DNA of 64,000 nt. Source: an uncultured Clostridia bacterium (GTDB lineage: Bacteria; Bacillota; Clostridia; Christensenellales; UBA1242). A program made the position numbers and the translations under genes. Position 1 is the first letter of the stretch. Every line of letters starts with the position of its first letter. The DNA is taken from the NCBI GenBank assembly GCA_947627545.1, contig CANQWK010000003.1, positions 39,870 to 103,869 of the forward strand, written 5' to 3'. This document shows positions 40,915-50,047 of this stretch, piece after piece. The notes beneath the pieces are model-generated. The model searched no databases. It had not been told where the DNA came from and saw only the letters and a program-made list of their open reading frames with translations.

Positions 40915-41491
40915 ATTTTATAATGCCTTTTAAACCTTCTCTAAATAACTGCGCCAAAAAAGTGCTTACTTCAGGCAAGCTGCAGTTGATGTTGCCTTTT
41001 AGCCATTCGGTGTAAACATTTATTGCTCCGCCCACAATTTGCTTTACAACAATTTTAAAATTTTCATAATTCGTTACATATTTCATAACCTCAAAATTGT
41101 TGGAAATAGAAACAGAAACAGAATGCCCAATTTTTTTCATTAAAGCGTTGTGTTCGGTGCGAATTATTAGTTTATAAAATTCTAAATCCTTTAAAATAAT
41201 TTCATTTAACTTGTTTAAAATAACTTCAGGCGTTTTGCTAATGTCGGTTAGCCTAAAATCCACTTCAAGCGGCTTAAAATTTTTGGCTAAATAATTTTCT
41301 ATATAATTTTCCACTTCTTCTAAATTTTTAAAGTGCAAATAAAACGTGCCTCGGTTAACTTTTGCCTCTTTAACCAAACTGCACACATTAAATTTTTGCT
41401 TGCTAGTTAACAAATTTAAATATGCTGCCGCAATTTTTTTGCAAGTTTTGTCTGTCGATTTATATTTTTTCTTTTCCATAATATTTTCCAT
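40904..41491 (-). CDS. TetR/AcrR family regulator
   Basis: TCKKIAAAYLNLLTSKQKFNVCSLVKEAKVNRGTFYLHFKNLEEV HTH; start placed at MENIMEKKKY. Confidence 0.85.
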   Translation of the reverse strand: MENIMEKKKYKSTDKTCKKIAAAYLNLLTSKQKFNVCSLVKEAKVNRGTFYLHFKNLEEVENYIENYLAKNFKPLEVDFRLTDISKTPEVILNKLNEIILKDLEFYKLIIRTEHNALMKKIGHSVSVSISNNFEVMKYVTNYENFKIVVKQIVGGAINVYTEWLKGNINCSLPEVSTFLAQLFREGLKGIIKYAN

Positions 41492-41527
41492 AATAGAGAG
41501 TTTAAAAAATATAAACAAATTTGTCAA
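41492..41527 (-). promoter_or_regulatory. tetR promoter TTGACA-17-TAAACT, 7 nt before ATG (leaderless candidate)
   Basis: Minus TTGACA AATTTGTTTATATTTTT TAAACT CTCTATT ATG. Confidence 0.65.
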
Positions 41528-41582
41528 CTAATGTTCAAAATTTTTTCAAAAATTAAATAAAAAATTTTTTTAATAGGTTTTT

Positions 41583-41613
41583 AATTGGCAATTAACCGCC
41601 AATTTGTTATACT
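41583..41613 (+). promoter_or_regulatory. degV-2 promoter with operator-like inverted repeat AATTGGC-N8-GCCAATT
   Basis: IR 41583-41604; TTGGCA -35 (41585-41590), 17-nt spacer, TATACT -10. Confidence 0.55.
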
Positions 41614-41641
41614 AATAATGTAATTTAAAGGAAGTGGAATT

Positions 41642-42553
41642 ATGAAAATTGCATTGGTTGTAGATAATTCTGGCAGTTTAACCAAAGAAGAAATGAAAAA
41701 AATAGGAATAACAAAACTTATTCCAATTTCGTTTATTGTTAATGGCGAGGAATATTACGAAGGCGAAAACATGAGTTATGAGGACTTTTTTAAGTTTTTA
41801 GAGGACAAAAAAACCGATGTAAGCACTTCGCAACCAAGCATAGAAATGGTTAAAGCCGAGTGGCGCGAACTTTTAAAGGAATATGACCAAATTGTTTACA
41901 TAATTTTATCTAGTGGGCTAAGCGAGGCGTGCAACACTGCCATTAATGCTAGCCATGACACAGAATTTGAAGGCAGAGTGTTTGTGCCTAACAATCAGCG
42001 AGTGGCATATATGAACAAAATGGCATTTTACGAGGCAAGGTACCTTATAGATAACGGAAAATCTGGCAAAGAAATTAAAGAATATTTGGAAAAAACCAAG
42101 CATGAATGCGGCGTTTACATTGCAGTAAACACCTTAAAATATTTAAAAAAAGGCGGAAGAGTAACCCCAGCGGCTGCAGCAATTGGAACACTTTTAAACA
42201 TAAAACCAATTTTGCAAATTCATGGTGGAAAACTTGATGCTTATGCAAAAGTTATGAGTATGAAACAGGCTCGAGCAAAAATGATAGCCGCAACAAGAAA
42301 GGAAATTGAAGAAAAATTTCCAGAAGAAGCCAAAAAAGGAATGGTGTATATAGGCATGGCACACTCTATGCCAGACTTAAATAGCCCAGAACTTAAAGAA
42401 TATATTGCCGAAGTTAAAGAAGCTTTTAACGATATGCCGTTTTTGAGTTGCGACCCATTGCCTTTGTTTATAGATTGCCACACTGGGCCTGGAGCATTAG
42501 GCATAGGCTATTGCGTTGACCGACTAGGAATAATGAAAAATTTTTTAAAATAA
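41642..42553 (+). CDS. DegV family (fatty-acid-binding) protein 2
   Basis: KIALVVDNSGSLTKEEMKK; LSSGLSEACNTA; IDCHTGPGALGIGY. Confidence 0.93.
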   Translation: MKIALVVDNSGSLTKEEMKKIGITKLIPISFIVNGEEYYEGENMSYEDFFKFLEDKKTDVSTSQPSIEMVKAEWRELLKEYDQIVYIILSSGLSEACNTAINASHDTEFEGRVFVPNNQRVAYMNKMAFYEARYLIDNGKSGKEIKEYLEKTKHECGVYIAVNTLKYLKKGGRVTPAAAAIGTLLNIKPILQIHGGKLDAYAKVMSMKQARAKMIAATRKEIEEKFPEEAKKGMVYIGMAHSMPDLNSPELKEYIAEVKEAFNDMPFLSCDPLPLFIDCHTGPGALGIGYCVDRLGIMKNFLK

Positions 42554-42640
42554 TAAAAAAACGCAATATAAAACTAAATAATAATAAAATAATTAAAAGT
42601 TAATTTAAGTTAAAACTGCATAACTAATATAAAAATTAAA

Positions 42641-42982
42641 ATGGAACAAGAAATTGAAATAAAAAAATCTAAATTTGTTGCTTATTCTTTCGAGTTGGAA
42701 ACAATAGAAGATGTAAAAAAGCAACTAGATTTTTTGCATACAAAACATAAAAAAGCCACGCATATATGCTATGCTTACGTTTTTAACAAACAGCAGAATA
42801 GTGAAAAATGCTTTGACGATGGCGAACCTAGTGGAACGGCAGGTTATCCAATATTAAATGTAATAAAAAAAAAGAATTTAAAAAACACATTGATTGTGGT
42901 GGTTAGATATTTTGGCGGAATAAAATTAGGGGCAGGAGGGCTAAGCAGAGCATACACAAAAGCCGCCGCCAGCGTTGTTTAA
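42641..42982 (+). CDS. IMPACT/YigZ N-terminal domain-only protein
   Basis: KKSKFVAYSF, DDGEPSGTAGYPILNVI, VVVRYFGGIKLGAGGLSRAYTKAAA; ends after UPF0029 domain. Confidence 0.85.
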   Translation: MEQEIEIKKSKFVAYSFELETIEDVKKQLDFLHTKHKKATHICYAYVFNKQQNSEKCFDDGEPSGTAGYPILNVIKKKNLKNTLIVVVRYFGGIKLGAGGLSRAYTKAAASVV

Positions 42983-42993
42983 GATTTTTATGT

Positions 42994-43794
42994 TTACTTC
43001 TTTTTAGGCTTTATAAAATTGATATTTTGCATCATTTTTATTATTGCCATATTATTTGGCTGAATTTTGCTAAAATTTTTATATAGTTCCCATAATTCCC
43101 CTTGCGTTCCCATTGAATAATGCTCGGTTTCGTTTAATATTAAATGTTCGCATAAATTTACTTTTAACATGGCGCAAATGTTTAAAATATCTTGTGTGGC
43201 GTTTATATCTTCTCTGCTTGGGTTAACGTTCCCTGCCGGGTGAGTATGAAACATTATTACATTTCTTATGTTTGTGTCCATTAATTGTTCGGCTATCTCT
43301 TTAATGTTGAACGATATTTCAACATCATTAATGCCTTTTAATTCAATTTCCTTTATAAACTTGCTCATGCTGTTTAGGCAAACAAGATATAATACTTCTT
43401 TATTACTAATTGAATGATGTGTTCTAAAATAATTTACGCAATCATTGGTGGTGCGTAAAAATATTTGATTGTCATCATTCATTTTTTTCTTGTATTGAAT
43501 GTAAAAATCTTTTAAAACTCGAAAAAACAATGCAGTTTCTTCGCCTAAGCCTTTTTGTTTAATAAGGTCCTTATATTCTGCATTAATAACGTTGTTTATG
43601 TTGCCATAAATGTTTAAAAGTTGATGGGCAAGTTCGTTTGTGTCCTTTTGCGGAATGGTGTAAGTTAAAAGCAACTCCAGAATTTCATGCTCTTTAAACG
43701 AAAGTAAACCGTCTTTACGAACTCTATCTTTTAGCCTTTGCCTATGACCTTTGTGAATGTTTGGTTTGATTTCTTTTGTATTTGGGCTAATCAT
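42994..43794 (-). CDS. RadC/JAB (JAMM) domain protein
   Basis: Helix-hairpin-helix region then MFHTHPAGNVNPSREDINAT JAMM motif. Confidence 0.92.
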   Translation of the reverse strand: MISPNTKEIKPNIHKGHRQRLKDRVRKDGLLSFKEHEILELLLTYTIPQKDTNELAHQLLNIYGNINNVINAEYKDLIKQKGLGEETALFFRVLKDFYIQYKKKMNDDNQIFLRTTNDCVNYFRTHHSISNKEVLYLVCLNSMSKFIKEIELKGINDVEISFNIKEIAEQLMDTNIRNVIMFHTHPAGNVNPSREDINATQDILNICAMLKVNLCEHLILNETEHYSMGTQGELWELYKNFSKIQPNNMAIIKMMQNINFIKPKKK

Positions 43795-43899
43795 GTTTTC
43801 CCCTTGAATAAAAAACTTTATATTTAATAGATTAACATAAAATTAAAAAATTTCAAACTAAATTGCCTTAAATATTTGAATAATTGCAAATGATGTGGT

Positions 43900-43976
43900 A
43901 AAATATTAATAGTTTATTATTATAAAGTATTAATAAATTTACTATTTTAAAATATTAATATTATAAAATATTAATA
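43900..43976. repeat. Four copies of AAA[A/G]TATTAATA
   Basis: 43900, 43924, 43949 and 43965. Confidence 0.7.
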
Positions 43977-44093
43977 ACTAATAATAATAAATAATATACA
44001 TAAAAATTAATTGTCCATTAGCATTGGTTGATTATGGTTAAATTAGTTTATATCAATTAGATTTGTTGACCAATTTGGGTTAAAAGGAAAATT

Positions 44094-45491
44094 ATGAAAA
44101 AATTTAGATGTTTTCTTTTGTTTGTGTTAATTTTGCCAATTTGCTTTATGTTTTTTGGCTGTAGTTCTCAAACAAGTGTAATTGACATTAAAAAAACAAG
44201 CACTGACGGAGTGTATGAAATTTATACAGTGTATTTTTCTAACGGCACAACTTCGCAAATAAGTGTTAAGCCGGGCGAAGACGGAAAAGATGGGCAAGAT
44301 TTAAATCTTGAACAGTTATATAATTATTGTGTTCAGGGCGGACTTTATGAAAATTCTTCGTCTGGCTATGAACAATTTTTGCAGGATTATATATCAAACC
44401 GAGTAGGAAAAAACTCTAACATATATAATTCGCTAAATTCGGCTGTTGCTGTTTATTCTGCATTTAAAAGCAAAAACAATTTGTATAATTTAAGTGCAGG
44501 CTCAGGCGTAATTTGGTGGATGGGCGAAACAGACAGTTATATTGTTACAAACTGCCACGTTATTGCAAATTCTATAAGCAGCGATGAAAACAAATTGCCA
44601 GCCGAAATTATGGTTTATCAATATGGTGCAACAATAAGTGCAGGGTACATTCAAGGCTCTGGGCATGAAGAGTATGAGTTTGCTGGCGGAATAAATGCAA
44701 CGTGCGTGGGTTATTCAATAGATTTTGATATTGCCGTTTTAAAGGTTTCCACTCAAGAACTTTTAAACTTTAACAGCAATGCGTGTGCGGCAAGTGTGGC
44801 TGACGATTATAGTGTGGCAGAAGATGTGTTTGCAATTGGCAACCCTGAGGCCGAAGGTTTTAGTGTAACGCATGGAATTGTATCGGTTGTAAGTGAAAAT
44901 ATTGATATAAACAATTTTCCAGCTGATAATTTACCACATAGTTATAGAGTTATGCGAATAGATGTGCCTATTTATAGCGGCAATTCAGGTGGCGGCTTGT
45001 TCAATTCGCGTGGCGAACTTGTTGGAATTATAAACGCAAGTTTAGACGGAGCAGATAACTACAATTATGCCTTGCCAATAGACAATGTTAAACAGGTGGT
45101 TTCTAGTTTAATTTATTATCATGAAGCAGGCAACAACGCCTACAATTTACAATATATAACCATGGCAGATTTAGGCATAAAAACTATTGATGTTTACGAT
45201 AATTATAACACGGTAAATGGCAAATTGACCTATAAAGTTAAAGTTAGTTCGTTTACAAAAACCACCCTTAAAAATTTAGGGTTAAAATTAAATGATGAAA
45301 TTGTTGAATTAAAAATTGATGCACAAACTTATAAAATTACAAGAGGTTTTCAATTAGACGATATATTAATTTCGGTTAGAAAAAACTCAATTGTAACCTT
45401 TACTATTTCTCGTATTGGAGAAAATTTTGAAGTAGAAAATTTTAAAATTGAGCTGCCAGCAAGCGTTATTGAAGATTTACATTTCTTTTAA
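44094..45491 (+). CDS. HtrA/trypsin-like serine protease lipoprotein
   Basis: LPICFMFFGCSS lipobox; catalytic TNCHVIAN, DFDIAVLKV, YSGNSGGGLFNSRGELVGI; short GEDGKDGQD linker. Confidence 0.9.
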   Translation: MKKFRCFLLFVLILPICFMFFGCSSQTSVIDIKKTSTDGVYEIYTVYFSNGTTSQISVKPGEDGKDGQDLNLEQLYNYCVQGGLYENSSSGYEQFLQDYISNRVGKNSNIYNSLNSAVAVYSAFKSKNNLYNLSAGSGVIWWMGETDSYIVTNCHVIANSISSDENKLPAEIMVYQYGATISAGYIQGSGHEEYEFAGGINATCVGYSIDFDIAVLKVSTQELLNFNSNACAASVADDYSVAEDVFAIGNPEAEGFSVTHGIVSVVSENIDINNFPADNLPHSYRVMRIDVPIYSGNSGGGLFNSRGELVGIINASLDGADNYNYALPIDNVKQVVSSLIYYHEAGNNAYNLQYITMADLGIKTIDVYDNYNTVNGKLTYKVKVSSFTKTTLKNLGLKLNDEIVELKIDAQTYKITRGFQLDDILISVRKNSIVTFTISRIGENFEVENFKIELPASVIEDLHFF

Positions 45492-47153
45492 AGTGTCTAT
45501 GCACAAAATGTTAAATCCAACCTGCAAAGTTGTTTTTAAGGCTTTAACCAAATTAATTTTTGCTTGAGTGGTGTTTGGATTGCCGTCCAACACTTTGCAA
45601 CTTGTGTAAAATTTATTAAATGCCTTGCACATGTCCATAACGCGCTTTGCAATAATGCTAGGGTCGCGCTTGGTTAGGCTGGTTTGCATGGTTAAATAAA
45701 AATCATTTATATATTTTACAACTTCAAATGCATCGGCGTTAAAACAACTGTAATCCGCCGTGCATTTTTTGTTTGTAAGTAAATTGAATTTTCGTATTAT
45801 ACTTTCTAGTCTAGTGTAAGTGTATTGCATATAAGGGGCAGTTTCTCCGTCAAAAGAAAAAGATTTTTCAATGTCAAACACGCAATCTTTTACAATTTCT
45901 ACCTTTAAAACACTGTAATTCATAACCGCACGTGCAACCTTTTTTGCAACATCTTGCGGCTTTTCTAATTCAAATTTTCTATCTTTAATTATTTCTTGTG
46001 CTTTGTTTTGGCAAAATTCCATAAGGTCGGCAAGAACAGCTTGTTTGCCTCGCCTTGAACTTATTTTTCCATCTGGCAAACTAAACCTGCCATACGCAAT
46101 ATGTTCCATGTCCTTTGCAAAGCCTAAACCTAATAACTCGCAAATTTTAAACAATTGCTTGAAATTTAGCGTTTGAGCAACATCGGTAACATAAATCATT
46201 TTGTTAAAATTATATTCCTTGTGCCTTTCTATTGCCGCACCAATATCTCGGGTGGTGTAAAGCGAAGTGCCATCATTTTTAAGCATAACTGATGGAGTTA
46301 AATTATATGGGGTTAAATCTACAATTTTTGCCCCCTCGCTTTCAGTTAAAAGATGCTTGCTTTCTAGCATTTTTATTGTGCGTGGCACAAATTGATTATA
46401 AAACATTTCTCCACGATAATCGTCAAATTTAACGCCTAAAGTGTTGAACATCTTTTTGGCTTCTTTTAGTCCTATTTCAATAATCTGCTGATAAATTGGG
46501 TAAATTTCAGGGTCCTTTAACTCTATTTTTTTAAAAATATCTCGTGCGTATTGGCTTAACTCTTGGTTGGTTTCTTCTTCCTTATTAAAACGAACATAAT
46601 AACTTTGCAACGCTTCGTTACCTTTGGCTTTAACTTCTTTTAAACTGCCATATTTAAACATTCCGCCTATCATTTTGCCAAACGGAGTGCCATAATCTCC
46701 TATATAATTCAACCTTTTAACAGTGTAGCCAAACTGTGAAAAAAGCCTTGCCAAACTTTCGCCAATAACAATGGTTTTTAAATGACCAATGTGCAAATAT
46801 TTTGCTAGGTTAGGGCTGCCATAGTCTATGCAAACAACCTTGCCGTTGCCTTCGCTTGATTTTAAACTTTCTGCATTAAAATGAGTTAAAATCTGTTTGC
46901 TTAATTCCGCCTTGTTTAAAAAAAAGTTTACATATCCGCCAACAACTTCACATTTTTCAATTAAATTGTTAGGTTTTATGCTGGAAACAATGTTTTTTGC
47001 AATTTCAACTGGGCTAAGGTGCATCTCTTTTGCAAGTGAAAAACATGGCAAACAATAGTCGCCCTTATCTTGCGAAATGCTTTCTATAATTAAATTTTGT
47101 AAATTTTCGGCATTAAAATTTATTAATTCTGCAATGTTATTTTTAATATTCAT
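45477..47153 (-). CDS. argS: Arginyl-tRNA synthetase
   Basis: DYGSPNLAKYLHIGHLKTIVIGESLARL; TRDIGAAIERHKEYNF; ArgRS C-terminal YTRLESIIRK. Confidence 0.95.
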   Translation of the reverse strand: MNIKNNIAELINFNAENLQNLIIESISQDKGDYCLPCFSLAKEMHLSPVEIAKNIVSSIKPNNLIEKCEVVGGYVNFFLNKAELSKQILTHFNAESLKSSEGNGKVVCIDYGSPNLAKYLHIGHLKTIVIGESLARLFSQFGYTVKRLNYIGDYGTPFGKMIGGMFKYGSLKEVKAKGNEALQSYYVRFNKEEETNQELSQYARDIFKKIELKDPEIYPIYQQIIEIGLKEAKKMFNTLGVKFDDYRGEMFYNQFVPRTIKMLESKHLLTESEGAKIVDLTPYNLTPSVMLKNDGTSLYTTRDIGAAIERHKEYNFNKMIYVTDVAQTLNFKQLFKICELLGLGFAKDMEHIAYGRFSLPDGKISSRRGKQAVLADLMEFCQNKAQEIIKDRKFELEKPQDVAKKVARAVMNYSVLKVEIVKDCVFDIEKSFSFDGETAPYMQYTYTRLESIIRKFNLLTNKKCTADYSCFNADAFEVVKYINDFYLTMQTSLTKRDPSIIAKRVMDMCKAFNKFYTSCKVLDGNPNTTQAKINLVKALKTTLQVGFNILCIDTLKEM

Positions 47154-47188
47154 AAAATTATTTTAACATATATTGCTAGTTTTGGCAA
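47154..47188 (-). promoter_or_regulatory. argS promoter TTGCCA-17-TAAAAT, 6 nt before ATG (leaderless candidate)
   Basis: Minus TTGCCA AAACTAGCAATATATGT TAAAAT AATTTT ATG. Confidence 0.6.
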
Positions 47189-47245
47189 GTTAATTAACAT
47201 ATTTTATAAAACGCAAATTTTGCGTTTAAAAATGTCGAAAATTTG

Positions 47246-47279
47246 TTGACAAAACTATTTTAAATGTTAAAATATAATT
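47246..47279 (+). promoter_or_regulatory. Promoter TTGACA-16-TAAAAT, 6 nt before ATG (leaderless candidate)
   Basis: TTGACA 47246-47251; TAAAAT 47268-47273; ATG 47280. Confidence 0.6.
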
Positions 47280-48125
47280 ATGAACATAAATGGAACAAGC
47301 AATCTTAAAGAAAAAGAAATGTTTGATTTAATGTTAAATTATTTTTCTACCATTGTTAAAAATTTAGAAATTTCGGCAGATGAAACAAAAATGTTCTTAA
47401 TGCTTTATTTGGAATATGTTTTGCGGCTTTATAGAATTGATAGCAGCCAAATTAACACAAACATTAACTTGGTTAAAAAGTTGGCGTATAACAATATGGA
47501 AGCCTATTTGCAGTATTTTGAAAAACAAAATAAGTTTGAATTTTATTTTTTGCGCGACGATTTTAAACTTGCATTTTATAACAACAAAATTTATACTAAC
47601 TTGCCAAAGAGTAAAAGGCTAATTCCACGCCTTGTTCAAAATGAAAATGCGTTACATCACTTTATTTATAAATTAACAATTTCTGGGCATGAATTTCACC
47701 ATGTTGTGCAACTTTTAACAAACAGAGGTGCGTATGCGGATTATTTAAAAGAAAGGGAAGAGGCAATAAGGTATTTTGAAACCAGCGCAACCAAAGAAAA
47801 TTTTAAACTTTTGGCAAAAGAAACAAGCAAGCGGTTGGAAGACATTGACTTTAAGCATCCTATGGAAATAGAGGCTAACGTGTTATCTTATAAATATATG
47901 TTATGGCTTTTAAATGAACTTATAAATAGAGCAAAAGACGATAATTTAAAAAAGTTTTTGTTTGATATGAAATGTAATGTAGAAGACGATAGCGAAGATA
48001 AATATTTAGAATATATGGCACATAATTGCTCACGAAGGACAGTAAATCGCTCGGTTGGAAATTGTAATTTCTTTGAAAATGATGACGATAAAATGCCAGA
48101 ATTTAACAGTCTAATAATAAAATAA
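47280..48125 (+). CDS. Hypothetical protein with HExxH metalloprotease-like motif
   Basis: TISGHEFHHVVQLLTN; acidic C-terminus. Confidence 0.75.
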   Translation: MNINGTSNLKEKEMFDLMLNYFSTIVKNLEISADETKMFLMLYLEYVLRLYRIDSSQINTNINLVKKLAYNNMEAYLQYFEKQNKFEFYFLRDDFKLAFYNNKIYTNLPKSKRLIPRLVQNENALHHFIYKLTISGHEFHHVVQLLTNRGAYADYLKEREEAIRYFETSATKENFKLLAKETSKRLEDIDFKHPMEIEANVLSYKYMLWLLNELINRAKDDNLKKFLFDMKCNVEDDSEDKYLEYMAHNCSRRTVNRSVGNCNFFENDDDKMPEFNSLIIK

Positions 48126-48128
48126 AAA

Positions 48129-48152
48129 CCAAGTGAAAACTTGATTTTTTTA
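48129..48152 (+). terminator. Rho-independent terminator
   Basis: CAAGT GAAA ACTTG ATTTTTTT. Confidence 0.6.
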
Positions 48153-49031
48153 ATTAAAAAATTTGGCAAATTTAGATTTTAAAATTTCTGGGTTTGTGGT
48201 GTAAGTTAGTTTGGTGTTGTAGGTTTTTTCGTAGCAATCTTTCCAAAGTTTAAAGTTTTCTAAACGCATATATTCTTCATTTGCTTTGTTATCTAGTTCG
48301 GCTTTAGGGTAAATTGGCGGAAGAATATGTATAGTGTAATTGCCAAAATTCATTTTGCCGCTTGCGTCAACTTTTTCTTGCTTATCTTCAATAGTTATAA
48401 AAAGTGGAATTATTGGCACATTGTTCATTACGGCATAATGAAATGCTCCGTTTTGAAGTGGGCGCGGTTTTTTATATTCCCTCCACATTGCTTGCTCAGG
48501 GTAAATTAAAATCCTTTTATGCTTGTTTAAATAATATTCAATTGCCTCGTTAAACTTGCGCATCAACTTTAAGTTCAACTTGGTGGAAAGCGGAATGTAA
48601 CCGGTGTGGCGAGCAATGTCCCCCATAGGACCTTTCCAATTGTTAAATTCGGCAGCAACAAACATTATGTCCACGCCAACGGCTGCACGAACGGCAAAAC
48701 TGTCCGCCTTGCTTATGTGATTGCAGGTTATAATTGCCTCTTTAACACCTTTTAAATTTTCTTTGCCCTCAATTTTAAGATTGGTTAATTCTTTATTAAC
48801 TTTTTTTGTGTAAAGTTTCATGGCCTTAATGTAAAAAGAATGTTTTAACGCATATTTAAATCCTTTGCGAATAAAAGGAAAATCTTCGGTAAGCGGCTCG
48901 CAACCTTCTAGCGAGTTTTCATTTTCGTCAACAAAAAACTCGCCGTTTTTTTCTAACGTTTCGTGAACTTTTGAATATTTTTTAAATTCTTTTGCGTCTT
49001 CTTTTAACAAGTTTACATCTAAAAGTTTCAT
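48150..49031 (-). CDS. PlsC-like acyltransferase 1
   Basis: ITCNHISKADSFAVRAAVG (NHx4D) and LIYPEQAMWREYKKPRPLQNGAFHYA. Confidence 0.85.
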   Translation of the reverse strand: MKLLDVNLLKEDAKEFKKYSKVHETLEKNGEFFVDENENSLEGCEPLTEDFPFIRKGFKYALKHSFYIKAMKLYTKKVNKELTNLKIEGKENLKGVKEAIITCNHISKADSFAVRAAVGVDIMFVAAEFNNWKGPMGDIARHTGYIPLSTKLNLKLMRKFNEAIEYYLNKHKRILIYPEQAMWREYKKPRPLQNGAFHYAVMNNVPIIPLFITIEDKQEKVDASGKMNFGNYTIHILPPIYPKAELDNKANEEYMRLENFKLWKDCYEKTYNTKLTYTTNPEILKSKFAKFFN

Positions 49032-49219
49032 ATTTTTCCCTTTTATTCTTGATGATTTTTTTAATGTTTTTTAAATTTAAAATTTAATTAAATTAAAAAT
49101 AATTTCAAATTTTCTTGAATTTTTTATTTTTTTAAAGATTTATTTCAAATTTTTTAAAATTTTCTTAATTTTTTATATTAATATTGTAAATTTTTTTAAA
49201 TTTAAAAAGTCAGTTAAAT

Positions 49220-50047
49220 TTATTTAGTTTGCTCGTTTAGGCTTTGCTTAATTTTTTTATATTCTTCATAAATATCGTCATAAGCAAAATTTTTGCGTAT
49301 TTTATGCACGTCATCTATATGCCAAGGTTTAATATTTTCAAAGTGAAAATATGGCAAAAGATTAAAACGCTTGCTAAAATGCTGAACAACAGTATCCTTT
49401 TTTAAATTGCCTTGTTCGTTAAAGCGGCGAGGTAAATATAATTTATATTTACAACATCTGTTTAATGCGTCTTGGTCGCCAAAAGCCATTTTTTTGTTTA
49501 AGCACATTTCTTTTGTTCGCTCAAATAATTTTGTTTCAACGCATAGTTTTAAATTTATTAAAAGCACGCCCGAATTAAAATAATTGTGTTTAATAAAAAA
49601 TCTTCCGTATCTATCTTTAACCACGCCTAACTCGTAGTTTGATATGTCGTTATCAAACAATTCTTTTATATCGCCATTTAGCATTATATCGGTGTCTAAA
49701 TAAATTAATTTGTCAGGAATGTCTTTTATTTCATTAGAAAAGAACCTTAAAAATGTAAAAGGTGTATATTCCGTTAATTTATTTTTGCTTTGGTTAATCC
49801 AATCATTAAACGAACTTCCTAATTTTATTACACGCACAACGCTGTTTGGATTATATTTTTTTACTGCATCATTAAAAACCTTTTCATGCTCAGCTGTTAA
49901 AGGTTTATATTCTGGGCTAAGTTCGGTTACATCTGCCGTTAAAACAAAAACATTTAACGCTTCGCTGGTGTGCTTCTGCATAGAAAGTAGGGCAAGCAAT
50001 ATGCCATCAAAAACCTTATAATTTCCGCCAAATAATACATTAATCAT
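49220..50047 (-). CDS. Glycosyltransferase family 8 protein
   Basis: KLIYLDTDIMLNGDIKELFD (DxD); FNSGVLLINL; GDQDALNRC. Confidence 0.9.
   Translation of the reverse strand: MINVLFGGNYKVFDGILLALLSMQKHTSEALNVFVLTADVTELSPEYKPLTAEHEKVFNDAVKKYNPNSVVRVIKLGSSFNDWINQSKNKLTEYTPFTFLRFFSNEIKDIPDKLIYLDTDIMLNGDIKELFDNDISNYELGVVKDRYGRFFIKHNYFNSGVLLINLKLCVETKLFERTKEMCLNKKMAFGDQDALNRCCKYKLYLPRRFNEQGNLKKDTVVQHFSKRFNLLPYFHFENIKPWHIDDVHKIRKNFAYDDIYEEYKKIKQSLNEQTK

Noticed and set aside
44220-44330. Collagen-like repeat in the HtrA-like lipoprotein
   Set aside because: Only a short GEDGKDGQD linker, not an extended Gly-X-Y array.
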